From Plakobranchus ocellatus (taxonomy: Eukaryota > Mollusca > Gastropoda > Plakobranchidae): a stretch of DNA of 27,013 bases. Under the pieces are notes generated by a model. That model saw nothing but the letters and a program-made list of their open reading frames with translations, was not told the origin of the DNA and did not search any database. The stretch lies in the NCBI GenBank assembly GCA_019648995.1, contig BLXT01005154.1, positions 2,261,928 to 2,288,940 on the forward strand. The letters are read 5' to 3'. The position numbers and the translations under genes are program-made. Positions 1 through 10,132 of this stretch are shown piece after piece (the first letter of the stretch is position 1; each line of letters starts with the position of its first letter).

Positions 1-2
1 AC

Positions 3-33
<31 letters not shown>

Positions 34-34
34 A
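1..34. repeat. poly-C/poly-A homopolymer run
   Basis: One A, then 22 C, then 11 A at the extreme left edge. This is simple sequence; homopolymers of this kind are easily mis-sized in assemblies. Shorter C or G runs next to A or T runs recur at about 16691, 22230, 24897 and 26770. Confidence 0.9.
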
Positions 35-3000
35 GGGAGAAAGGCTTTCAAATCAACACATTTCTTCTAAACAGTGAGGTGTGCCCATGTTAGTAAGATT
101 AACCAGCAGGCATTCTCCAAAAATCTCAACTGTCTTACGAATAACATGCTGGCTGCAGGAGGCACTCCCTCATGTGTCTAAGCTTAATTAACTCACTTTT
201 TCAAACCCTAAAGTTCATCATACTTATTTTGGGGAGAGGACTGTTTCCTGATCATAGTACTCTCCTCTTTGTTACAAAATTTTTTCGGTTGTGTAAATGT
301 GATCCTTTAGGCTATGATATTATTACTAGTAATAATAGTGTTATTGTTAAGTTATATTAGCTTTGTGATGCAAATAATTATATGATCTTATTTTGTTCAT
401 CTCTCAAAAAAGAAAAAAAAAATGACTGCGCAATTGCAATTTACTTCTTTAATTTGATCAAATTAATTTCAGAAAATTGATTAAATGAACTTTTCTTTGT
501 ACAAAAATATATGTAACTTGTAAGGCAAACTTTTTAATTATTTCAGAAATATTTGGCGAAAGATTTCTCTTAATTCTTTTTCAAGCTCATTGATTTACTT
601 AAAAGAATTAAAATATTCTTCTAAGAACATTTCTAACAATTTGAGATTTGTGAAGCAGCATTTTTTAAGTTAAAAGAAGAAAAATTTTGAAAAATGATAC
701 AATGAGTCTGTTTATAACTTGATAAAGATGCATAAATTAGACTAAGAATAATCAGCCTTTTCTTTTTTGTTTTCAATCCTTACAAGTGGTCTTTTTGTGC
801 ACTTGTTTGTATTTGCAATGATTTACAAGTTCAACAAGAATGAGTGTTCTCCAGAAAATTGAGGCATATTTAAATATTCAGTACCCTTTTTCTGGAAGGA
901 TACTTCTTTTTTCTTAAGTTAACCGCTAAACATGCACACAAATACATTTGTAATTACGCTATTCCAAATTTCTGTTTTTAGAGCATGACTTTAGAGTTTT
1001 ATGGTCCTGAGATTAGTGAAGTCTATCTAAAATCTACAGGATTTTTCTGTCGTGGGTTATACCTGCCCAGACACTGGGGGGGCCAACAAGCCTGAAAAGT
1101 GAATAGGCTGATTTACAAAACTGAATCATTCCCAGAGAGGCTGTGTTGTTTGCTCGAAACAGGCTGTCTGAACAGCTCAGCTTTGTATACACAGACAGGG
1201 TAAAAATAACAAGAAGCCTTCATGATTGCAATTGGAAAGAGTTAAGTAAAAATGATTTAAGCCTGAGCAGGCAAGTGTTGGGCAAGACAAGTTGATCTTC
1301 ATCTTTATGCTAGTTTGGCAAAAAAGGAAAAAACAAAGTGAAGAAAAAGTCTAACAAGGAATACATTTTTTTATTTGGTAGCAATATCCTATGGCTTTTC
1401 AAAAGCAACGATTATTTTCATATACTGTGTGGATATTACTAAGAAGTAGATTAAATTTTCTTTTCTTGTATCTTTTTGATAAAAAAAAAAATGACAAACA
1501 ATGGTTTATGAATAATTGAAGTTTTTTACATTGTCAAGAAAAATACAAAACAGGCCTTACAAGCATGTCATTTATACACAGACATTTTGGATTTTGCTGC
1601 CTTTAAATTCATTCAATCAAATGCAAAATATTTACAAATCTTCAGTCATTCTGCGATCGCCCTTCAGCTTGAGTGGTCTGAGAAAACCATGAAAACTTTT
1701 TTTTTTTTTTTTACATAAGGAAGCTTCCAAAACACTCAATGATGTTTTTGTGGTACATATTGAAAGATTAGAAAGGCATTTGTTGGAGTAGATTTGCTGA
1801 TGTGAAAAGGTTCTCTGATTGTGATGATTTTAGCAAGCATTTCAGCACAATTCCTCAAAAAAAAAAAAATTTGTGACTTGGGCAATAGTGGAAAGACCCT
1901 GACAAAATCCACTCAATACATCGTTATGATAATGCTTCAAATTATTTTCAAGGCTAATGAGGTCAAGTAACTAACTTAATACTTAGGAAAGAGAGCCTTT
2001 ATGTGCAAAAGTTTCCAACTCGCACTGGAATTTTTCGAGTCCTTTAGCAAATTTGGAACTACTACTACTGGTGCCCAGCCTGGTGAAGGTCAAATGGCCT
2101 GAGAGCAATTAGTCTCTGCAAATGCTACAGGCTACAATACAAGACAAAAAAAAAAACCTCTCATGGGGAGGCCTGAGTTTATATTCTCAGACTAGTATGA
2201 TACTTGTCTCTTTCAGATTAGGATTTTGAATTCATTGCAATATTCATAGTCCATCAACAAAAAAACACATTGTAGTAGATTAAAATAATCAAGCTTCAAT
2301 AGCCTAGGACTTGGAACTAATGGACTGCAAAATGACTCAGGCCTGTATCTTGTAAGCATGACCATATTGATGACAGGCGTATCAAACCTATGAAGTTCCT
2401 ATACCTAAAACAGCTCTTCAGAGGTTGGATATGCCAGCCATAGATCTTCACTGTGTGAGATGCTGACACCGTAACTGCAAAATTCAGCTTTCACTCTACT
2501 TTCAGTCATTTTTAAAAGTTCGTAAATCCAAAATTACTTAAGTCAGAGCTGTGAAAAGAAATGGGGATTTTTGCCAATACACACAAAATATAAGAAACGA
2601 AAAATAATAAAAATACTGCTATTATTCACACAAAATAATCAATCATCACATTTTTAACTTAAAAAAAAAACCACTACATTTTTTAAACTAAATATTCATA
2701 ACATCATCAAATATTAATCAAATTGCATAATTTTTACACCAAATTTTTCATAGAAAAAAAAATCTACAGATAAAGATTGTTACAATTACAAGTTTTAAAT
2801 TTGGATTCAGACTGCCCAATGCTAGTAAATAAAAAAAAAAAAAAACAAAAAAAACCCACATTGTTAACAAGCTGAATCCAGACCAAAAAGATCCATGATC
2901 TTGCTACAGCTTGTTTTTCACTGTCACCTGCCTCAGGAGATCAAGTGACTTGCCTAGTGTGTGAACATCGCATAAATTGCCTTTTGACACATTAAAAAAA

Positions 3001-3084
3001 AAGTAAATTATTGCACCCCGAGCTGTCAAATTTTGCCCATCCATAAACATTGGTATTTGTCAATATGAAAAGAAAACAAACAAA
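35..3084. other. AT-rich stretch without a recognised gene
   Basis: No open frame here has similarity I recognise, and the longest (172-360, plus) has no splice or codon support. A- and T-runs are frequent, for example near 1478, 1698, 1857, 2828 and 3138. Part of it could be distal 3' UTR of the minus-strand CCDC12 gene if a poly(A) site farther left is used. No RNA gene or terminal inverted repeat was seen. Confidence 0.5.
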
Positions 3085-4236
3085 TGGCATCAATTTTATT
3101 TTATTTTTTTTACAATATTTTGGGCCTAATTAAATCTTTTTTTTTTTTTTTTGGCTGCATTTCAAATGTAACTTTAGATACTGATTAATAATGAATCCTT
3201 GTGAAATTCATTGCTACACAAGAATTATCATTTCCAAAAGAATGGTCTTGACAAAGTTATTTGAAAGATAATTATTTACATATTTTTTTAAAACTTGAAT
3301 AACACAAAAACCGTCTTATAAAAGATAAAGGCATTAATTCAAATCAAAATATTAATGTGAAGAAGTAAAAAAAATTTCCAGTAGGGCCTACTTCATATAC
3401 AGAATGTTTATGGCATGTCTGTAGGAAATTTCTACGTAGAGAAAAGAGCAGTTTTTATCCCTCGACTTTGTGGTTTTCATTTAAAATCAATCATACAGAT
3501 CCCAAACTTGACTCATTTTTTGGGACTGCTACATATATATTGTCTTTGGCCAAGACCATTTGAACATTAGATACCAAGTGTGCCTAAAAACTTCATTAAA
3601 AACTATTTGCTTTTGGTCAAGGGTATATGGAACATCATGTTACTGTTTAATCTACAGAAGATTTCAAACTTTTTAAATCAAGCGCAGATTGATAGCACTA
3701 CAGTGAATTAATCCAAATTTTTTATTATATAGCGGTTGAGTTTTGAAGTAGATAATTTCAAGCAATTATCTAGCATTTTCTCATAATTGTTTTTTAATAT
3801 ACCTTTCAAATGTAGCCATGATCCAAGGCAGACACATATATATACAAACAACTTTCATGTTGCTTGTTGCAACATAATTATAATAGTACATAAGTACCAA
3901 TACACTACTGCTTTGTGTGCTGCCTCTCCCTGCCCAAGAAATGAAAAGCACCATCTAAACGGGACAGTTTCTTTAGTTGTTTATCTAGATGGTGAAACAA
4001 GCCTGCTGTATTCCAGCTTTTAGTTCATTATAGAGTACAAAATGTCAACAGAGCAGAGGTACCTGATACTAAAAACTCAATTTGGATCCAAATTGTCCAG
4101 TTTTCTGATAATTGTCAGAAAAATAAGCCTGATCATTGCACACATTGCAATCCCAATGAGAGAGGCCTAACTTACGCTGTACATGTGCAAAACCTGTACA
4201 GTGAAGGGACAAAAAAATAAGAAAATTAGGAAGTTT
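3085..4236 (-). other. CCDC12: probable 3' UTR of CCDC12
   Basis: This is the stretch downstream of the CCDC12 stop codon on the minus strand. Two overlapping AATAAA signals read on the minus strand (TTTATT on plus at 3095-3100 and 3100-3105). They are followed on the transcript by a T/GT-rich stretch (plus 3065-3090), as expected for a cleavage site near 3080. Another AATAAA lies at 3721-3726, so a shorter UTR is possible. The plus-strand frame at 3787-4023 has no coding support. The left boundary is inferred; transcript 3' ends would settle it. Confidence 0.4.
3095..3105 (-). promoter_or_regulatory. candidate double poly(A) signal
   Basis: Minus strand reads AATAAAATAAA, two overlapping canonical hexamers, with a T/GT-rich tract just downstream. 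It lies about 1.13 kb past the CCDC12 stop codon. An alternative hexamer at 3721-3726 cannot be excluded. Confidence 0.35.
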
Positions 4237-4322
4237 CTAATCATCATCATCCATTTCTTTACCAGCTCCTTCACTCATCACAACAAAAGCAAGATCATTT
4301 TGGCTGGCTTTTAATCTTTCCC
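4237..4322 (-). CDS. CCDC12: CCDC12 coding exon 5 and stop
   Basis: Completes Arg131, continues ERLKASQNDLAFVV, and ends with MDDDD and TAG at 4239-4237. The acceptor is CATCTATAG. The start of the exon (RERLK) matches the family; the rest of the tail is lineage-variable but keeps an acidic end. Confidence 0.92.
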
Positions 4323-7311
4323 CTATAGATGAAAAAAAAAATTTTTTTACATAACAATTTTTTAATATGATAATGAAATCTACATCTCTTTAAAATGATC
4401 CTACTCCTATGGAATAAAAAATAAATATTGATGTTTAGAAAAGCAGGAACCGAGAGTTTTCACATTTTTGTAAAGATTCCTTGATAAACATTGACAAGTA
4501 AGATAAAAGAAAAAAAAATGTAAAATGCCAAACAATATTGATCCTATCCAGCATTAAATTAGGTCTTTGCTTTTTGCAGTTTCCAACACTTAATTAAAGA
4601 TAAAAGGGTTTGATGAAGGAAATTTCTGACTAAGAGATGAAAGAATAAAATATGCATTTGGAACTCATCGAACATGTTAAAAAACGCTGGGCAACAGCAA
4701 AAAGATTTTAAAAAGCACAAAAGATGCAAAAAATAAAGTTTGAAGGGAATGACAAAGAAAGTATTGAGGAAAAAAAAATGATGAGCATGATGCATAGAGT
4801 AATTTTTTATCAAGTTGACAGAGGAAATGTGAAATAAATGAAACATAAACTCTCAAAGCTTTTTTTTTGTCAAAATATTATCTATGCAATTTCTTTCTGC
4901 AGATTATACTGATAAAGTGTCATGATTTACAACAGACTATTTAAAACCACTTACTAATTAATTCAGCTATTGCTCGCTGTGTCCGCTTCTCCAACTTCTC
5001 CAGTTTCTTGCTGACATCTCGCTTCAAGTCCCAGTCAGGCTTTCTTGGCGCCAAATTATTCAAATCCTAAAACATGAGGAAGAAAATGAAAGGCATCAGA
5101 TCAAACCCTCTGCCTAAAGTGGTTTTCAGTAAAAGGTTTAAAGGTCAAAGGTTAGATGCCCTTTCTTTGATAATTTAACAAAAAAAAAATACAAAAAAGA
5201 GAGGGGAAGAGGGAGGAGAGAATCCAATAAGAGGCTGTGTGAAAGATGAGGCTGCTTGCAAGTGTTTAATATTTTTAACTTATTTTTAAGACTCATTTTA
5301 TTCAACACACGCAATACAGAGCTAAACTTTAATTTCTTAATTATATGTGCGATGACCTAGTGCTATCTAAAATATCTTATTATAATAGATACGCAAATTT
5401 TCTAGACTGTTCCAAAGAGCAGAAAGATATGTTTTATTTAAGTGTTTTATTTTTCATTTCTTTCAGCCGGTATTTTGTCACTCACCACTTCAGAAACAAC
5501 ATGGTCTGTCCTTCCTGCCTCTAGTTGATCTTTAATTATGTCCGTTACTGTAAAAAGAATGTTGAATACTTGATAAAGCATATATATATATATTCAATAT
5601 GTGGTAATTTAAAATATGCAATACAAAGACTTTGATAAAGTGCATATCCAAATAAAACGTATTCAAATGTATTCTATATTCTTCAAAAAGTACCACATTT
5701 GTAAAGACTATGGCAACCAACTTTAGCCACTTACTTTCTTTAAAACTGTTCACTATGTAGTAATCATACATGACATAATACAAGAAAAGAATTTAGATAA
5801 AATTAAAAGGGATATCCAAATAATAATGATTCAAATGCATACTTCTCTTATTAATAAAGTACCAAAAATGTGTTTGTAAAGTTTTGGCAATTAACTTTCA
5901 ACGCTTGCTTCTCTTTGACCTTGTTCCCAAAAAATATGAAACATATATTAATTATTATTGAAGCCTTTTTACATTTTCTATTGCTTTCATCTCCCTTATA
6001 ATACATCCCAAATGTGCCTTTTGCATCTCTGGACTTGACGCTTTTTTAACAAATTCTCTCATATTATATAAAGAAACGCACAACCTCATGGTGACTTAAT
6101 GTCTTCAAATCATCAGCCACATTTTTAGCCTTTATTTCTAAGCCATTGGCATTGCCTGAAACTGTATTATGAGGTAATATATTGGCAAATATCATCTGAT
6201 TATCTTTATTTAGGTTCAATAATTTTGTCAGTTATAATGTATTATAAATAAAATTATATATTAAAGCTCACCATCTGAAGGCTTGATTGTGTCCATGCTC
6301 AGATCTTTTAATGTCTCACTTCCAGGCTTATAGCTCCGGAAGCTTGGTCTAAAAAAAATACAAGAAAGCAAGATTAGAATCAGATCGAGGAACAAATTTT
6401 ACAAACTATTTTACATTATTGTTGAAAAATATGCTCAGCATGACTGATATCATCGCTAGCCCAACTGGTTAGAGATAGTTATGTGGTATTGCAGAATCTT
6501 TTACAATTTAAATAAATGTTTTTGCCAAAAACTAAAAAAAAAAAAAAACGTATTAAAGATCTAGACTTATATGGTTTTTTAACTCAAGTGTTTACGCAAA
6601 AATTAAAAGAAAAACCAAAAATTTCCAAACAACTTAGCAGGTGTGTGGAAGATAAGTCGGCGCTTTTTCCTTTGTTCCCACCCCGACTATTTATATAGGT
6701 CTAGATTCTAGCTATATTATTCGATCTGGCTCTATCTTCCTAATCCATCGAAGAAATGAAGAGGTCGCAGGCCAGGTTATAATGAAAATATTATTATTTT
6801 CACACAAAATCTACACAATTTGACACTTTTTTCGTTTGCTCCTATCGGATAATATAGCTAGATCTAGAATCTCTAGGACTAGGCCTATAATTATATAAAA
6901 AGTCGGGATGGGAACAAACGAAAAAGCGCCGATAAGTCTAGATCTACATCCCATAGTGAACATTTGAAACTATAATTATGAAATTTTCAACAATGAAACT
7001 AGACCTAAAATAATCTTTTCAGTTGTGTCTATCACTCTGTAACCGATAGCTTAAGTGAAAACGGATCCATTGGACTCCAAGGCATCTTTTTTAGTTTAGA
7101 AGTTGAAGCAACTCTCTAGACTCTAGACATAGGCCTACTCTTCACTAAAGCTACTACAAAATTTTACGCACTTTGGCAGCTTCTCTTTGATTTCTTCAGT
7201 TTCCATTGCACTTTCGTCATCATTTTTATTGGAAGAATGTTTATCACGCATAGCTTTAAGTCGTTCTTTTCTTTTAAGAGCCTCATCGTTTAAAGTACCG
7301 ACGGCTGCCAT
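4237..7311 (-). CDS. CCDC12: CCDC12, spliceosomal cwf18-family protein (5 coding exons)
   Basis: Exons in transcript order are 7311-7172, 6348-6272, 5547-5486, 5066-4955 and 4322-4237, giving 158 residues (human protein about 166). The family (cwf18 / CCDC12) is a nuclear component of the activated spliceosome. The N terminus, MAAVGTLNDEALKRKERLKA, matches the family's basic N-terminal helix. The strongest match is residues 94-134, with LAPRKPDWDLKRDV followed by KKLEKLEKRTQRAIAELIRERLK, a charged helix likely to form a coiled coil. Residues 48-93 are more diverged. The tail ends in four Asp codons then TAG. The ATG is supported by an in-frame TAA at 7371-7369 with no ATG between. All introns are GT-AG; the first donor is GTGCGT. 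The gene runs head-to-head with CUL1. Confidence 0.95.
4323..4954 (-). other. CCDC12 intron 4
   Basis: AT-rich intron with GT-AG ends. An open minus-strand frame at 4846-4559 is dominated by Phe, Leu and His codons, consistent with T-rich simple sequence, and has no recognisable domain. I see no other gene. Confidence 0.8.
4955..5066 (-). CDS. CCDC12: CCDC12 coding exon 4 (conserved core)
   Basis: Residues 94-130, the diagnostic part of the gene: DLNNLAPRKPDWDLKRDV then a basic helix nearly identical to human CCDC12. The acceptor is ATGTTTTAG and the donor A|GTAAGT. One base of Arg131 lies in this exon. Confidence 0.96.
5067..5485 (-). other. CCDC12 intron 3
   Basis: An A-rich and purine-rich patch at 5179-5222 is the only notable structure. 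There is no coding signal. Confidence 0.8.
5486..5547 (-). CDS. CCDC12: CCDC12 coding exon 3
   Basis: Completes Val73 and encodes residues 74-93 (TDIIKDQLEAGRTDHVVSEV), aligning with the EKVKEQLEAAK segment of human CCDC12. The acceptor is TTTTTACAG and the donor GTG|GTGAGT. The exon is 62 bp. Confidence 0.9.
5548..6271 (-). other. CCDC12 intron 2
   Basis: AT-rich intron holding a short (AT)n run at about 5580 and a diverged tandem duplication listed separately. The open minus-strand frame at 5783-5532 is a by-product of this AT-rich repeat, and its start overlaps the real exon 3 boundary only by chance. Confidence 0.8.
5636..5917. repeat. imperfect tandem duplication in CCDC12 intron 2
   Basis: Copy A (about 5636-5745) and copy B (about 5805-5917) share, in the same order, ATATCCAAATAA, ATTCAAATG, AAAGTACCA, TTTGTAAAG, TGGCAA and AACTTT. 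They are offset by about 170 bp and differ by substitutions and small gaps. This looks like an old local duplication. No function is inferred. Confidence 0.7.
6272..6348 (-). CDS. CCDC12: CCDC12 coding exon 2
   Basis: Completes Lys47 and encodes residues 48-72 (PSFRSYKPGSETLKDL...), then one base of Val73. The acceptor is a T-run ending in TAG and the donor is G|GTGAGC. This segment corresponds to the less conserved LRNYVPEDEDLKK-like region of vertebrate CCDC12. Confidence 0.9.
6349..7171 (-). other. CCDC12 intron 1
   Basis: Contains an A-run at about 6533, the 274-bp MITE at 6658-6931, and scattered CTAGA and TAGGCCTA words near 6860-6890 and 7115-7137. The plus-strand frame at 6516-6698 spans the A-run and the MITE edge and is not a gene. 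Confidence 0.8.
6652..6937. mobile_element. fold-back MITE with 6-bp target duplication
   Basis: The element itself is 6658-6931 (274 bp). It is flanked by direct ATAAGT copies at 6652-6657 and 6932-6937. The left arm begins CGGCGCTTTTTCCTTTGTTC; the right arm is its imperfect inverse, ending in AAAAAGCGCCG. The arms pair over roughly 70-85 bp (about 6658-6724 with 6846-6931), interrupted by small indels. No coding capacity. The middle (about 6731-6825) resembles the hairpin repeat near 8.85 kb. The superfamily cannot be assigned from the termini alone. Confidence 0.8.
7172..7311 (-). CDS. CCDC12: CCDC12 coding exon 1
   Basis: Residues 1-46 plus two bases of the Lys47 codon. The donor reads AA|GTGCGT. 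The exon is rich in Lys, Arg, Glu and Asp, including a run of Asp/Glu at residues 31-43. The start context is TTCAATATGG. Confidence 0.93.
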
Positions 7312-7975
7312 ATTGAAAATTAAAAAGATGAGAGTACACTCCCTTGATAAGATTATGATTCCGTAACCTTATGTTATGCGCAAATACTTCTAGCTTCGAA
7401 TGTAAAACTTTCTCGCAGCAAAAGTATGTGAACTTTTAGGAGTAAGAGAGGATGATAATGTTTGTGATGATGATAAGACTAAAAAAGGAAGATAAAGAAG
7501 ACAGCAAACAACGAAGAATAATAATATAGGCCTAGATGTATCACATAAACATTGTTTCTTCATAATCTAACAAATCAGTATGTAAAACTTGAGCGTGTAT
7601 GCTTGTGAGGATTTCAAGTAAAAAAACAAAACAACTGATGACAGCATACATTTTTCCTGATGGTATAAGTCATAACTTTATCTCACGATACTACATGCGA
7701 AGCTCTACAATGCATCTACTTAAACACATACACGTTTTGCATTTTAATATTAACAAAAAATGACAATGCATTTCAAGTTGATGCCAAAATCATACTGGAT
7801 ATATTTTCAGTCCCAATCTTGAGAAAACATCAAGCAAAAAACTGTTGATTTGCGAAAGTGTATGCACTTGTTGCATGCCACTGTTTCCTTCTAAGTTTCG
7901 CAACCCTTTATTTATCTTTTTTTTTTTTTTTTAATGAGAGTTGAACAGAAGATCAAAAACGTATCAATAGACCAT
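7312..7975. promoter_or_regulatory. head-to-head intergenic spacer, probable CCDC12 promoter
   Basis: Spacer between the CCDC12 ATG and the CpG-dense spot near 8.0 kb. It must contain the CCDC12 5' UTR and promoter. The only in-frame upstream landmark is a minus-strand TAA at 7371-7369. I see no convincing TATA box. One TAGGCCTA octamer lies at 7527-7534 and a 16-bp T-run near 7917-7932. Confidence 0.5.
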
Positions 7976-8017
7976 GTTGTCAGCGCCCTCCGTCGTAACT
8001 TTTCTGCAACACGAACG
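7976..8017 (+). other. CUL1: candidate non-coding first exon of CUL1
   Basis: Short stretch with CGCC, CCGTCG and CACGAACG, ending at a good donor ACG|GTAAGC at 8018. CpG dinucleotides are dense from 7983 to 8037 (at least seven), in contrast to the CpG-poor surroundings, as expected near a promoter. The left end is a guess. It has no ATG-led coding potential. Support is positional only: upstream of, and on the same strand as, the CUL1 exons. Confidence 0.3.
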
Positions 8018-8309
8018 GTAAGCAAAGCCGAAGGGCGATAACTTTGGCAAAACTGTTTCATTGTAGGCCTAAATGTTTCACTTCACACAAAAGACAATTT
8101 TTTCTGTTTGGTCACCAAGGTTCGTCGAGACATCAGATTGTCAAAATATAGATCTAAGGCATACTCACTTGACATTTTATTACAGGTTGAAATCTCTTAA
8201 AACCCTTTATAGAGAACTTAGCTGCTTCTTTGTACTTGGCCTATTCTTTTGAAATCCGGATCCTGAATTGGGTCTGTCTTATAAATTCTCGAGGAAAGGT
8301 TGGAGCTCG

Positions 8310-8545
8310 GCTTGAAATCTAGAGTCAAGATCTAGAATCAAGACCCGAATCAAGATATAGATTAGATTATATATCCTAGATCCAGATCTAGGTAATATAT
8401 CTCTGTTTTATCAAGGCCTCTGGCAGCCTAGGTTAGAGAAGCACCCGAATTGTCAATTTCTAAAAATACTTTACATGGCTAGGCGGCTAGATCTAAAAAT
8501 CTAGACCTAAATTAATCTCTAGATCTAGAAATCGAGAGGTCTTTC
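8310..8545. repeat. degenerate CTAGATCTAG / TCTAGAATCAAG word patch
   Basis: Words such as AATCTAGA, AGATCTAG, GAATCAAGA and CTAGATCTAG recur many times. Between about 8318 and 8362 TCAAG recurs every 12-13 bp. A second group lies at 8485-8533. The same words appear at 6695-6710, 6858-6875, 6936-6945 and 8972-8982. Simple-sequence-like, not coding. Confidence 0.65.
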
Positions 8546-8844
8546 GATCTTGACCCATCATAGCCAAAGACATAAAAGAAAATTCAAATTTTGTCTGCTG
8601 TTACCAGGCTAGTTTTATGATGCCTACATTAGTCTCTATTATTATTACAAGATCAAGATTTGATTCGAATTGAAATCTTTATGCATTCAGTTTAGCTTTG
8701 TTGTGAAAGTGAAAGGAATGCACCCCAAAATGTGTGGAAAAATGGGGCACTACTTACTTTAAAAGGACCTGTATTTGTTTATTAACATTGAGTCACTGGA
8801 CATTTAGGCCTATTATATAGATCTCTTTATGTTGTTTTTTGTAT

Positions 8845-8968
8845 TCTACCTTCACAAGCTACCAATGAAATGAAGAGGTCATAGACCAGGATAAAGTGTA
8901 AATTGTGCTACTTTTAATACACAAAATCTGCCCCTGAACTCTTCATTTCATTGGTAGCTGATGAAGGT
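8845..8968. repeat. MITE-like hairpin repeat
   Basis: Segments 8848-8877 and 8939-8968 are 30-bp inverted repeats with two mismatches (ACCTTCA..AGCTACCAATG and its inverse) around a 61-bp loop. The block 8845-8938 aligns in direct orientation with the middle of the MITE at 6731-6825, sharing AAATGAAGAGGTC, CCAGG and ACACAAAATCT. It is probably a partial or related copy of that family. No clear target duplication was identified. Confidence 0.6.
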
Positions 8969-9297
8969 AAATCTAGAATCAAGGGTCTCCTACAGTAAGT
9001 TGTGCCAAAAATGGAGTGTTTTCTGTGAAGAGATTCAAAGAATAGGCTGACATTTTTAAAAAAATTCAGATTTGTGACTGGTGGCAATTTATGCATTGGA
9101 TTTTTTAATCTTGAAAGTTTCATTCAGAAAGTATTACTCATTATCAGGAAATTCCCCTGTGGTGTATTTTTCATTAGTTATCAAATTGCAATGTGAATAT
9201 GAATAGGAGTAAGCTTAGAAATTTAGACTTCCATTTTTATGTAAAAAAATTCAGTCTAAACTAAGTTAAACATCAGTATCTTTCTTTTTATTCACAA

Positions 9298-9313
9298 TTG
9301 ATTGATTGATTGA
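9298..9313. repeat. (ATTG)4 microsatellite
   Basis: Four perfect ATTG units. No other significance seen. Confidence 0.85.
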
Positions 9314-9469
9314 CTAGATTGTTTTAAAGGGAATGTAGATGGTTCTTCTAAAAAGACAAATAATTGAGTTAATCTGTAGGCCTAGCTATTAATTCTACCT
9401 TTGAAAGGCTATCCAATCCTGAATTGTCAAAGTATATATATCCAGGCATTTATTTAAGATCACCAACAA

Positions 9470-9780
9470 AAGCTCCGTTCATCATTTCATGCAAGGAGCA
9501 GACTGGTCAACTTCAAGACCAGTGTGACTAGACCTCTATGTCCGTCTTGCTAGGGTAGGTAGAGAGATGATTCTAATCTCTGTGGTAGAATGACAAAAGA
9601 GACAAAGCAATGAGTCTGAGTCTTTTGGGTATGGTAGACAGTTAAGACCAGGACGAGCAGCCTGTCTACACTGTATTTTGTTTTCCATATTATTCATCTC
9701 TAGCTGAAGCGTCGAAAAATACCAAAGTTCTGGTTTTAGAGCACTTGGGGAAATTATCATCCGGAAACTTCAATGTACCA
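9470..9780. other. unidentified moderately GC-rich stretch
   Basis: Base composition is more balanced than its flanks. A 74-codon minus-strand frame (9760-9536) is Cys- and Pro-containing but matches no domain I recognise. There is a small hairpin, ACTGGTC / GACCAGT, at about 9500-9521. It could be a repeat fossil, but no terminal repeats or target duplication were seen. Confidence 0.3.
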
Positions 9781-10016
9781 CTTTTATGACTTAGCTATAT
9801 GGTAGTCACCTCATGACTAGAACACAATGACCTACTTTCAGTTCAGTTGAACTTCCAGAAGATGAAGGAGAAAAAAAAAGTGATACAATGGGATTGCAAT
9901 TTTTTTTTACAATATCAACATTTAAAAACTTTTACATCTAATGGTCTAGAAATGAAAAAGATCAATTCACCCTTCTGATACAATGTAATGTCTCTGTTAA
10001 AAGTTAAAATAAAATA

Positions 10017-10124
10017 TGAGGGCAGGCTGATAATTAAGTTCCGTTTGCTAATAACTCAGTCGATTTTCGTCACATCGACCTAAAATTTCATACATATACT
10101 CTCGAACCATTTTTCTAGGCTTAA
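10017..10124 (+). repeat. left outer terminal inverted repeat of the mariner
   Basis: 108 bp starting one base after the TA duplication. It pairs with 10736-10847. Differences include a 4-bp ATAT indel and about half a dozen substitutions. Confidence 0.85.
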
Positions 10125-10132
10125 CTAGAACA

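Noticed and set aside
3787-4023. 78-codon plus-strand frame
   Set aside because: Lies antisense in the probable CCDC12 3' UTR. It opens at TTG and shows no recognisable domain.
7978-7996. CTCF-like site in the GAGGGCGCTGA (minus) sequence of the CpG spot
   Set aside because: Only the GGCGC core fits; several upstream consensus positions mismatch, so it is not reported as a site.
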